This document shows, in pieces, positions 19,941 to 30,346 of a DNA stretch of 64,000 nucleotides. Position 1 is the stretch's first letter; every line of letters starts with the position of its first letter. Position numbers and translations under genes: made by a program. Source of the stretch: Ichthyophis bannanicus (Eukaryota > Chordata > Amphibia > Gymnophiona > Ichthyophiidae); the NCBI GenBank assembly GCA_033557465.1, contig CM066033.1, positions 589,464,438 to 589,528,437 of the forward strand. Reading direction: 5' to 3'. The notes under the pieces were generated by a model. The model saw only the letters and a list, made by a program, of their open reading frames with translations. It did no database searches and had not been told where the DNA came from.

Positions 19941-21139
19941 AAAAATAAAATGCCTGTATGCAAATGCTAAAAGTCTAAAAAATAAGATGGGAGAGCTAGA
20001 ATACATAGCACTAAATGAAAGGTTAGATGTATTCGGCATCTCAGAAACCTGTTTGAAGGAGGACAACCAATGGGATACCGTGATACATGGGTACAAACTA
20101 TATCGCAATGATAGGGAAGATCAAACTGATGGAAGGGTTGCACTCTATGTTAGAGAGGGCATTAAGTCACACAGGACAAAAGTTTTGCAGGAAATAAAAG
20201 ACAATGTAGAAACTCTATAGATAGAAAATCCATGTAAAAAAGGGAAGGCAATGTCAGTGGAGGTGAACTACTGCCACTTGAAAGAATGAACAGATGGCTG
20301 AAGAAATGCTAAAAGAAATCAGGGAAGCTGACAAAAGTTACAACACACTAATAATGGGCGATTTCAATCACCCCAGTATCGACTGCGTCAATGCTAGTGA
20401 CAAAGTTTTTAGATGAAATAAATGACTGCTTCTCGAAGCAGCTGGTTCATGAACAGACAAGAGGGGAAGGCATTTTGGACCTAGTCCTTAGTGGAACACA
20501 GGATCTGATGCAAGAGATAAGGATGTTAGGGCTACTTGGCAATAGTGATCATAGCATGATCTCATTTGATTTAATAAATAGAGGGAGGATGGCAAGGAAA
20601 TCCATAATTCTACCTTTTAACTTTCAAAAAGGACACTATGATAAAATGAGGAAAATAGTTAAGAAAAATATAATAGGAGGAGCTGCAAAGGCTAAGTGTT
20701 TATATCAAGCAGGGGCGTTGTTTAAAAATACTATCTTGGAAGATCAAACCAGATGTATTCCATGCTTTAAGAAAGGCGTAAGGCCAAAAAACTGCCAGCA
20801 TGATTTAAAGGTGAGGTCAGAGAAGCTATTGTAGCCAAAAAAGCATCTTTCAAGAAATTGAAAAAGGAGCCAAATAATGAAAACGGGAAACAACATAAGA
20901 ACTGGCAAGGCAAGTTAGAAGCAAGGCATTGATAAGGAATGCAATGCAAAGGAAAACTTACTGTGGAAGCAAAAATACATAATAAAAACATTTTCAAGTA
21001 CAATCGTAGCAAAAAGACTTGTGAGAGTTCAACCAGTAGATGATAGAGGGGTGAAAGGGGCGCTAAGGGACGATACGGCCATAGCAGATAGACTGAACAA
21101 ATTCTTTGCTTTGGTCTTTACTGAAGATAATGTAAGGAA
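19941..21139 (+). pseudogene. CR1-A ORF2, endonuclease side
   Basis: AP-endonuclease motifs in order: KCLYANAKSLKNKMGELEYI, DVFGISETCLKED (catalytic Glu block), GYKLYRNDRED, ALYVREGI, then in shifted frames IMGDFNHP and GNSDHSMISFDL (catalytic Asp-His). The linker region with RSEKLL follows, and the segment ends at the RTE-B insertion at 21139. Two frameshifts and a stop at 20220 break the frame. Same order and wording as CR1-C 53450-55101. Confidence 0.88.
21132..21139. repeat. RTE-B target-site duplication, left
   Basis: GTAAGGAA here and at 44089-44096. Confidence 0.8.
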
Positions 21140-21156
21140 GTTGTAAGTGTGGTCAA

Positions 21157-21682
21157 TGTGGTAGGCTATGGCCTATAATAGCCTGCAAATATGAAAGGCC
21201 TGTAAGCTAGGCCCTGATTCCAACCCCCATCTGAGAAAAACCAAAAATCTGTAAAAGTTTGAGAAAACTGCTTTAAACTGCTTAACAAGAAGTTCTTCAT
21301 GAATTCATAAATCCTTTATTATTCTCTTGAGTTCTGATGATAGAAATGTTTCAATACTTGCATTCCTAGAGCTAGAAATGACCTCGCAGTAGAATTGTAT
21401 CAATACCTAGAAACTGTGCCATTGTTAGAACAATCCTAGAGGAGGGAACCGGGTGCTAGGCCCAGAAAGGGTCTCCGATTGGACAAGTGCAGGGGGCGTT
21501 GGGACCAATAGAAAGTCTGCATGTATCAAACTGAAAAGAAATGTATAAAATGAATATGTTTCTGTAAGAATTTTGCTCAGTCCTTTTTGATGCTTGACTG
21601 TTTGAGCTTTGTGCACAATAAATTGGCTTGGACCCTGCAATTGACGCTTGGATTTATTCATTGTTTGCACTTCGCTGCTTCA
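21157..21682 (+). repeat. ERV1 5' LTR
   Basis: 526 bp, TGTGGTAGGC...CTGCTTCA. TATAAAA at 21544-21550 and AATAAA at 21617-21622 suit a U3 promoter and polyadenylation signal. Against the 3' LTR I count nine substitutions and 11 bp of indel by eye (about 98% identity). Confidence 0.92.
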
Positions 21683-21774
21683 GTCGAGTCAGTGTCGACT
21701 CATGGTGACCCTCTGAATAGTTGACCTAAACTGTGTTCGGTCTTCAGTCAGACAGCTCATTGTTGATAGAGCAG
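21683..21774 (-). repeat. Copy of the 3' flanking RTE sequence after the ERV1 5' LTR
   Basis: 92 bp identical to 32993-33084, which is RTE-B flank downstream of the 3' LTR. It occupies the place where the primer-binding site and leader should begin; none is visible here. Confidence 0.9.
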
Positions 21775-22051
21775 TTGGGTTAGTCAGTAAAACCTTGGGC
21801 ATTTGAAAAATAATTTCTTGCTGCTGGCATGACTGTCTGTGTGTCTGAGAGGTCTTGAAATATAGACCAAGTGAGAGAGGACTCCTGAGTAGCGCAGTTC
21901 CTGGCAGGGCGACCGCGCCCAGGTCGCGAAAAGGAGGAAGCGTTTGGTGTTTGTCTCCCCCCCCCCCATTGTTCTGTGGGCTGTACGGACCCCTTACCTG
22001 CAGCCATACTACCTACCCTTACTGTCTGTTGTCGTGTATGTCATTACGATT

Positions 22052-23813
22052 ATGGGAGGGGCGGAGTCCAAGCAAACTCCGTTGGAATGTATGATCAGGA
22101 ATTTCCGTAAGGTATTTTTTGGAGACTACGGAATAAGAATGTCTCCGTCTCGATTAGAAATGCTCTGTGAAAGGGAGTGGCCGGTGCTAGCTACTTCATG
22201 GCCCCGGGAGGGCACTTTTGATATTGATGTAGTCTCCCGTGTTCATCAGATTGTACAAAAAACGTTCCCTGATCAGTTCCCCTACATAGACTCCTGGCTG
22301 GGTATTTGTGAGAGGCAGCCCTCTTGGATGAAGCGTTGCTATGAGGAACAGTGTAGAATATTAGTAGCAACCACCAGAGGGACCCGGACGTTTGAGGAGG
22401 GGAAGCCACCTGTGTATTCTGCCTCAGAGTCCCCAGAAATCCTGGCCCGTTTACCCCAGTATCCATGTAGGTTAGTTCCACCAGCTCCACCACCTGAAGC
22501 AGAACCCAATGAGGTAACCCAGCAATTACCGCTGCAGCAGCAAAAGAAGCCCACTTCCCCGAGTGATAGCCCCGAGTCTGGCCCAAGTACATCAGGAGGA
22601 CCAGGGTCCTCCGATGATACTGGGAGCGGAGGCTCTCCTGCCAGTTCAGGGTCACCTGCCAAGGAAGCCTATACCCGGGAACTGTATGATTTAAGAAGTG
22701 TAACCCCAAAGAAGAAGGAGAAAGCAGGGCGCCTAATGCCATTGCGTCAAATACCTGGTCTACCTATCCTAAATGAACAGGGCTAGATGGCGCCAGGACC
22801 AACCAGTCTAATCTACGTACCTTTTTCCACTACTGATTTATTGAACTGGAAAACGCATTATGCGTCCTATACTGAAAAACTCCAAGAATTGACGGAGTTA
22901 ATGTCTAGTATAATGCAAACTCATCAGCCCACCTAGTCTGACTGCCGCCAGCTCCTGTGCACTCTTTTTACTACCGAGGAGCGAGCGCGAATTGTGCAAG
23001 CAGCTATCCGCTGGTTAGAAGAAAATCCCGTAGAGGGGGGGGGGGGGGGAAATGAATCTCCCATAAGAAGCCGCCACAGCTTTCCCAAATGAAGATTCTA
23101 GATGGGATCCGAATGACGAAAGGGGGGCGGCAGCCCTAACTTGATTTTGCCAGGCCTTGTTGCAGAGCCTGAGGAAGGGAGGCCAGAGGGCCATGAATAT
23201 CGGGAAGGTATCATAAGTTATCCAGGGTCCGGATGAGAGCCCAGCGGCCTTTTATGAGCAGTTATCTGAAGCCTATAGATTGTATACCCCATACGATCCA
23301 GCCGCCCAGGAAAATTTGCGTATGGTAAACGCAGCTTTTGTCAGTCAGTCCCAGAGAGATATAAAACGAAAGTTACAGAAACTGGATGGATTTGCGGGCA
23401 TGAATACAGCCCAGTTAATGGAAGTTGCTCAGAAGGTGTTTGTGAATCGTGAAAATGAACGTAACAGAGAAAGTGAACGTAAGATGAAGAAAGCAGATCA
23501 TCTTGCTGTCGCTTTAGTTGAACGACGTGAAGGAGGTTTTCCTAATTAAAGGAGCAGAGGACGTGGAAGGGGTCGTGAAAATAATTGGACCTCACTGGGT
23601 GCGAATCAGTGCGCCCATTGCAGAGAAGAAGGACATTGGAGAAATGAATGCCCGCATCTTGACTCCACCCCCAGGAGGGGAGGAGGGAGTCCCTGGAGAA
23701 CAGGAGGTTGATTTCAGAGTCGTGGAGGAATGAACCGAGCACAGTTCCAGCGAGAGAGGGAAGAAACTATTGAGGGAGTGGCAGTTGCAACGGGCTATGA
23801 CATGGATGAAGAC
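22052..23813 (+). pseudogene. ERV1 gag (matrix, capsid remnants, nucleocapsid)
   Basis: I choose the ATG at 22052 because it gives MGGAES, a myristoylation-type start, although the frame is open from 21944. Matrix motifs include LCEREWPVLATSWPREGTF, followed by a Pro/Ser/Gly-rich stretch; the frame stops at 22786. Capsid is broken between 22787 and 23279, with a G-run at 23036-23049. Its C-terminal part is open at 23280-23549 (YDPAAQENLRMVNAAF). After an in-frame TAA at 23547 comes an RG-rich segment and one zinc knuckle, CAHCREEGHWRNEC (about 23611-23652). Gag would build the particle shell. Confidence 0.88.
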
Positions 23814-25433
23814 TAGGCCAGACCGGGCTCCAAGTTCACCCTGGGTCCCCAGGAGCCTATGGTCAGTTTGAAAATAGGGGACCAATATATGGACTTTATG
23901 GTGGATACAGGTGCCAAACATTCAGTGGTGGCAAAGCCGGTGGCCCCTCTCTCCTCTCGATCTGTCACCATTATTGGGGCCACTGGGGCTAAGGCCACTA
24001 AACCATTCCTGCAGAACTGCATGTGTGAACTAGGGGGACAGAAAATAACGCACCAGTTCCTGTATATGCCTGAATGCCCTATTCCACTTTTGGGCCGAGA
24101 TATGCTTGCAAAGCTCCAAGCGCAGATATCCTTTGCTGAAGGGGAAGAAATGCAAATGACTGTGAACTCGAAGCCTGCTGGATTGATGATGCTGACTGTC
24201 CCCCGAGAAGAAATGTGGCGGTTCTATAGTGCATCTCCAAACAAGACAGTTAGTTCCTGTATACCCACCAACCTTTTAGCCCCGCCTGAAGTATGGGCAG
24301 AAGATAATCCACCTGGCCTAGCAAAGAACATAGCCCCTGTCATTGTCGCCCTCAAGCCAGGAGCGGAACCAGTGCATCTGAAGCAGTATCCTCTTCCTCG
24401 ACCAGCTATTGAAGGTATCCTCTGCCATCTGATGAAATTGCTGAAGTATGGACTTCTCAAGGAGTGCCAGTCACCTTGGAATACCCCCCTTCTCCCAGTC
24501 AAGAAATCTGGGACGGGGGATTACCGCCCAGTACAAGATCTGAGGCGGGTAAATGATGCAGCTGAAACTATACACCCAGTGGTACCAAATCCTTATACTC
24601 TCTTGGGACTGATCCCCGCTGAGGCTACTCATTTCACCATCCTGGACCTGAAAGATGCCTTCTTCTGCATATGCCTAGCCCCCACCAGTCAACTTTTGTT
24701 CGCTTTTGAATGGAAAGACCCCACAACAGGAAGGCAGGGTCAACTTACCTGGACTCGATTACCTCAAGGATTTAAGAATTCACCTACTCTCTTCAGTGCT
24801 GCTTTAAATCAAGATCTCTCAAGCTACTCTGTGAACCCAGGACAAAGGGTTCTTCTTCAGTATGTGGATGACCTGCTCATAGCCACAAATTCAGAAAGTG
24901 AATGTCTACAAGCCACCAGTGAACTCTTGCACCTTCTAAATGAGGCTGGATACAAAGTCTCAAGAGCCAAGGCGCAATTATGTCAAACTGAAGTTAAATA
25001 TCTAGGATTCCAATTATCCAGCGGAGTCCGACGCCTGGGACCAGAACGCAAAGAAGCTGTATGCAGTATTCCTACTCCAACCACCAGGAGGCAAGTGAGA
25101 GCCTTCTTGGGGGCCGCAGGGTACTGTCATATATGGATCCCCAATTTCGCTCTGCTGGCAAAACCATTGTATCAAGCCACCAAAGGAATGGAAAAGTCTC
25201 CATTGGAGTGGGGACCTGAACAGGATGCAGCATTTCGATCTCTAAAAGTCGCTCTGATGTCATCACCAGCTCTGGGTTTACCAGATGTCCAGAAACCTTT
25301 CCGTCTCTATGTTCATGAGTCACAAGGTAATGCTCTAGGAGTGCTGACTCAATCTCTTGGATCTTGGCAATGGCCAGTAGCCTATTTGTCAAAACAGTTG
25401 GATGTGGTTGCAAAAGGCTGGCCCCTTGTTTGA
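23814..25433 (+). pseudogene. ERV1 protease and reverse transcriptase
   Basis: Follows gag in the same frame after TAG at 23814-23816, the arrangement used for readthrough in gammaretroviruses. Protease has the active-site string VDTGAKHSVV and LLGRDMLAKL. RT motifs: LPVKKSGTGDYRPVQDLR, ILDLKDAFFCI (Asp), LPQGFKNSPTLF, and QYVDDLLIA with the catalytic YVDD at 24861-24872, then the thumb and connection. The frame ends at TGA 25431-25433, where a +1 shift moves the reading into the next frame. About 540 codons are otherwise open. Confidence 0.92.
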
Positions 25434-27166
25434 GAGCTGTTGCAGTCACAGCCCTCCTAGTGAGCGAAGCAGACAAGCTCACTCTGGGACAAAATCTTCA
25501 AGTTACTGTACCACATTCTGTTCTGACCCTCATGGAACACAAAGGAAGTTTCTGGCTCACAAATTCACAAATGTTGAAGTATCAGAGTATGCTGTGTGAA
25601 AACCCCCAGATACAACTGAAGGTCAGTCAAGCTTTGAACCCTGCTACGTTGCTCCCAGTTGGTCCTGGCCCCCCCGATCATGACTGTTTAGAAATTATGG
25701 ACACTGTGTTCTCAGGTCGCCCGGATTTGACTGATGTCCCTTTGGAGGACCCTGAACGGACTTTCTTTGTGGATGGAAGCAGTCTCGTCATCAATGGGCA
25801 TCAAAATCATGGGCTTGCAAAAATCATTGAGAAGGCCGCCCAACAACAAATCCAACATCATATTGACACTGAAGCACCACTAGATCCATCTCAACATGGC
25901 TTCAGGGAAGCACATGGAGTTGACACAGTCCTTACAACCCTATTCAATGTTCTGGTAACAGGAATAAATAACATACAACAGGGCTTCGTCCTCATCTTCC
26001 TGGACATCTCCGCCGCTTTCGACTCTGTGAATCATGACATACTCCTACAACGTTTGAAAGATAAGGGGATCCAAGGCACAGCACTCGAGTGGTGCAAATC
26101 CTACCTATCTAACAGATGGCAACAGGTAAAAACGGGCCACGCATCCTCAGAACCTTTCCTGCAATCACAGGGAGTACCACAAGGATCGTCCTTATCGGCA
26201 CTAATGTTTAATATCTACATGCAGCCGATATGTGACTTGATCAGATCCTTTAATGTACAATGTCTCGCTTACGCAGATGACATCCTCCTATATATGCCGT
26301 TCACAATTGAACATCCAGTATTCTCCCCAATAATCAACTGTTTTGAAGCTGTAGCCGAATGGTTGCTATCACAAAACCTTCGGATTAACCACAACAAAAC
26401 TGACGTTCTTTTTGTCACAAGGAACCGTAAGTTCATACCTCCTCCATCACTACTCGTCAACAACATAGAGTTGAAATCAAAAGCTACCATCCGTTACCTC
26501 GGCATCACATTGGATCAGCACTTGGATATGACAACGCATGTCAAGAACATCACAAAAAATATATATTATAAGATCAAATCGCTACGTCACCTCCGCTCTC
26601 TACTTGATCCCACAGACTTCCGAACAACCTTCCAGGCATTAGTCCTCCCACACCTGGATTTTGCCAACATCATCCTCCACGGCCTCCCTCAATCAACTTT
26701 AAATCCACTCCGCCTAGCCATGAATACAGCCGCCAGAGTCCTCTCCGGCTCATCAAGATCTCAACATATAACACCCATCATGAAGGAACTGCATTGGTTA
26801 CCATTACATGCCAGAATCCAGTATAAGTCTTTAGTCCTTACATTCAAGGCACTAAATAACTGCCCCCCTACGCCAATCAGCAAGCTTATCCACTGCACCC
26901 TGGAAAACAGAAAAAGGAGAACCACATCAATGAACACCTTAATTATCCCAAAAATAATAACGAAGTGCACTAAGGCCACCTCCAACAGGGCCTTCTCCTT
27001 ATTTGCACCTCTAAACTGGAATGCGCTACCTCACGAAATCCGTGCTATCAAAAACCTAACCCTATTCAGAAAAGCATTGAAATACCACTTGTTCACAAAA
27101 TGCTACCCAGAAGTCAACCCGGACATTAACAAAACTACCACCTCAATACAACCTGAAAAGGGCTAG
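25364..27166 (+). pseudogene. Chimeric frame: ERV1 RT connection/RNase H start joined to L2-like RT
   Basis: A 600-codon open frame. Codons 1-150 continue ERV1 pol (RT connection, then FFVDGSSL of RNase H at about 25764). From about 25818 the frame continues in phase into an L2-like RT: KIIEKAAQQQIQHHIDTEA, SQHGFREAHGVDTV, LIFLDISAAFDSVNHDIL, SQGVPQGSSLSALMFNIYM, LAYADDILLY with catalytic YADD at 26270-26281, and LHWLPLHARIQYKSLVLTF near the end, stop at 27164. The LINE RT part is intact through all catalytic motifs. The fusion is most simply an accident of insertion phase. Confidence 0.85.
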
Positions 27167-27455
27167 TTGGCCAACCTTCTCTCTAGTCCTATTAGGAACC
27201 ACATTGCAACATCCAAACGAGTTTTATATTACTGTATATACCATTAAGTTAATACCATTAAACAAGATATGCCATTAAGTTAATCTGTACATAGTTCCCC
27301 CGGTTGTCCTATTGTTGAAGTTCCCTGTTCAATGTAAAACTCAATGTTACTTGTATGCATTGTAGTATGTTCTTGTTCTATGTACACCGCACTGATTTTA
27401 ATAGCGCGGTATAAAAGAATTGTTAAATAAAATAAATAAAAATAAATAAATAAAT
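25818..27455 (+). mobile_element. L2-like LINE, 5'-truncated, inserted in ERV1 RNase H
   Basis: Begins inside RT and runs through the stop at 27166 to a 3' untranslated region with stem-loop ACCGC...GCGGT (27386-27410), TATAAAAG and TAAA repeats. ERV1 RNase H resumes right after (AGYAVVTLDL). The HWLPL.ARIQYK box and the ISAAFD block are typical of the L2 group. Confidence 0.9.
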
Positions 27456-27873
27456 TGTGCTGGCTATGCAGTGGTGACCCTTGATCTGGTAGTTGAGTCC
27501 TCAGCTCTGGCCCCAGGAACTTCAGCACAGAAGGCTGAACGGATAGCTCTCACTAGAGCACTGACAATAGGAGAAGGGCTCCGTCTAAATGTGTACACAG
27601 ATTCCAAGTATGCCTTCACAACTTTACATGCACATGGGAGCCTTGTATAAAGAACGAGGGTTGATTACCTCAGGAGGCAAGTCCATTAGGTATGGGCCTG
27701 AGATATTGATATTATTAGACGCCGTGTGGGCCCCTAAGCAAGTTGCAGTCATGCACTGTCGAGGTCATCAAGCAGGAATAGGAGAAGTTACTCTAGGGAA
27801 TAGGTTTGCTGATGCCACCGCCCAAAAAGCAGCCACAACTGGACGAGTTTTGACCCAAGATACTTCGGTGTAG
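27456..27873 (+). pseudogene. ERV1 RNase H, C-terminal half
   Basis: Continues FVDGSS of the upstream frame after the LINE insertion: AGYAVVTLDL, AERIALTRAL (catalytic Glu), VYTDSKYAF (catalytic Asp), then after a frameshift near 27645 the piece with LYKERGLITSGGK, VMHCRGHQAG and GNRFADATAQKAA (last Asp). Ends at TAG 27871-27873, in frame with the integrase that follows. Confidence 0.88.
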
Positions 27874-28775
27874 GCAGCCTTATTCTCTGTGCCCCTTAGC
27901 TCATGGGCCCCCCGATACACCACAAGAGAGTTAGATTACTTCTGTGAGAAGGAGGGGGGTGTCCTAACAGAAAAAGGTTGGATAGTGCTGCCACCTCCAG
28001 AGGGTAGCTCACCACCAGGTCCCACAGTAATCCCTGAAGCATTAGGACCGGCCTTTGTTCATGCTTTTCATCAGGCCACACATTATGGGAAGACTGCCAT
28101 GGAAAGAGCCCTGAAACCTCATTTCTGTATTTCACTATTAGGACCCTTATCCGCCTCAGTGGCTCATCAATGTTTAACATGTGCTAAGAACAATGCTAAG
28201 CAGGGTCCCAATCCACCCCCAAGAGTTCAGGCAGTAGGAGTTACCCCCATGAGTAATATTCAGGTGGATTTTACTGAGATGCCACGAGCAAATGGATATC
28301 ACTATCTGTTGGTCTTAGTTTTGCACCTTTTCTGGGTGGGTAGAAGCTTTTCCCACCCAAACTGAGAAAGCCCGAGAAGTCACTAAAATTCTGCTCCATG
28401 AGATTAATTCCCCGATTTGGAATACCATTGACTATAGGATCAGATAATGGACCCTCATTTGTGTCCCAAGTAACCCAACAGTTAGCCCGAGCTCTGCAGA
28501 TACAATGGAAGTTGCACACTGCCTATAGACCCCAGAGTTCAGGGAAAGTAGAACGTATGAATAGGACCCTGAAATCTCAGTTGTCCAAACTTTGTCAAGA
28601 AGCACACCTGAAGTGGCTCCAGGTTCTCCCTATAGCTCTTAGGATACGTTCTGCTCCAACCAAGTCTTTAGGAGTTTCCCCCTTTGAGATCTTGTATGGG
28701 TGACCCCCACCCATTGTACAGGGAATAAAAGGAGATATGAAACAGATTGGATCTGAAATTACTAGACAAGAACTA
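27874..28775 (+). pseudogene. ERV1 integrase, N-terminal and catalytic domains
   Basis: 27889-28365 has the zinc-binding region (HQATHYGKTAM with two His, CLTCAKN with two Cys) and the first catalytic Asp in IQVDFTEMP. A frameshift and stop fall at 28363. 28398-28703 carries the second Asp in GSDNGPSFVSQV and the Glu in SSGKVERMNRTLK, ending FEILYG and a stop. The motif order is that of retroviral integrase. A second LINE interrupts it at about 28776. Confidence 0.9.
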
Positions 28776-29863
28776 TTGCTGATATCATGCTCTACGCTGA
28801 TGATATCATGCTCTACGCCCCTATTACGACCACAAACCCAACAAACACCCATCTATCAGCATGCTTCTCCGAGGTGTCCAACTGGTTGCAAGCAAATAAC
28901 CTATCCATCAACATAAAGAAAACTGAAGCCCTCATAGTGACAAAAGACCCAGACTTCACACCACCTACGCACCTCAATGTAGGAACCACGAGCATTCAAA
29001 TACAGCCACAAATAAGATACCTGGGCATTATTATTGACCAAGCCCTCACCTTAAAGCAACAAATTACTAAAACCTCTGGAATTATATTCCACAAAGCAAG
29101 AACAGTGCAATGTCTCAGACCCCTTCTCGAACATCAAGACTTCCGGACGGTAATGCAAGCTATGACATTCCCACATCTGGACTACTGCAACATCATCTAC
29201 CATGGCCTTCCAGCCACACAGACCAACCCTCTACGAACAGCACTGAACACCACAGCAAGAATCAGAGCGCAAAGAAAACCGACCACATCACCCCAATTCT
29301 GAAAGACCTACACATACTTCCCCTCGAAGCAAGAACTAAATACAAAGCCATCCTACTCACCCACAAAGCCATCCATCAAACACAGAACACCCAGCTTCGC
29401 ACCCTACTGTCTCGTCCAGCCCACGGCAGAACTACCAGACAAGCCTCCAGCAATTCCCTCACCGTCCCTCACAAAAGAACCAAATGCTCTCAAAGGACAT
29501 GCAATCGAGCCTTTGAACTTTATGCCCCATCCCTATGGAATTCTCTACCGAGCCGTCTCAGAAATAATGCTGATCTGCTATCTTTCAGAAAACAGCTGAA
29601 AACCATCCTTTTCCAAGAATACTTCAATACGACTCCCATCAAATAGTGCACTAACCCCTGATCTTGCCCACTATAAACCTCTGACTCAAAGCACCACTAA
29701 TCTGTCCATGTCCAATGTCTGTCTCATGTCAAAATCATCAATGTTGCCTCCCTGGTGATGGCCTCACCCTATACTTAATTTCCCCACCCCTTTATGTAAT
29801 GCCGCTTTGACCCGGTGAAAAGCGGGATATAAATACAGTTAAATAAATAAAAAGTAAATAAAT
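28776..29863 (+). mobile_element. Second L2-like LINE, different subfamily, inserted in ERV1 integrase
   Basis: 5'-truncated, starting at the RT catalytic box: LYADDIMLYA is present with a 21-bp near-duplication (28780-28797 and 28801-28818). The rest of the RT (LQANNLSINIKKTEAL, IRYLGIIIDQAL) is open to about 29270, then shifts frame to 29250-29646 (LLTHKAIH, SLWNSLPSRLR). The 3' end has stem-loop CCGCTTT...AAAGCGG (29802-29825), GATATAAATAC and a TAAA tail. TATTG flanks both sides as a possible target duplication. Confidence 0.88.
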
Positions 29864-30191
29864 ATTGGCTTTAAGTTCTATTTTGCAGAGTCTTCACACC
29901 TGGGTACAAGATCGATTGCCCATCAATCTGATGGAACCTCTGCATCCCTTCAAGCCTGGAGTGTCAGTGTGGATCAAAGAGTGGAGAAAGACACCGTTGG
30001 CACTGCATTGGAAGGGACCTTATGTTGTCATTTTATCGACCCCAACTGCAGTAAAAGTCACAGAGCTTGAACCCTGGATCCATCATAGTCGAGTAAAGCC
30101 GGCAGCCGCTCCTGAACTTGGTCAATGGACTTCAGTAGATGACCCTGAAACTCCATTGCGGCTTACATTACAGAGACAACCGGCATTATAA
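29864..30191 (+). pseudogene. ERV1 integrase C-terminal domain
   Basis: Resumes after the LINE: PFKPGVSVWIKEWRKTPL, HWKGPYVVILSTPTAVKV and WIHHSRVKPA form the GPY/F module found at the end of gammaretroviral integrases, ending at TAA 30189-30191. The open part is intact here. Confidence 0.88.
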
Positions 30192-30346
30192 GAGTCTTTA
30201 GAATCTACAATCCTACCCCTGTCACGCAAGTGTGGCAGTCGATAGGTCTACATATAGCGGGAGCAGAAAAGAAGAAGAAGAAAAAGAAAAAGACTCTACA
30301 AGTTCATCGTTCTCAATATTTCAGTTAATCTCTAAAGACTGTAGTC

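Noticed and set aside
22191..22742. 183-codon minus-strand ORF
   Set aside because: Antisense to ERV1 gag; no recognisable domain.
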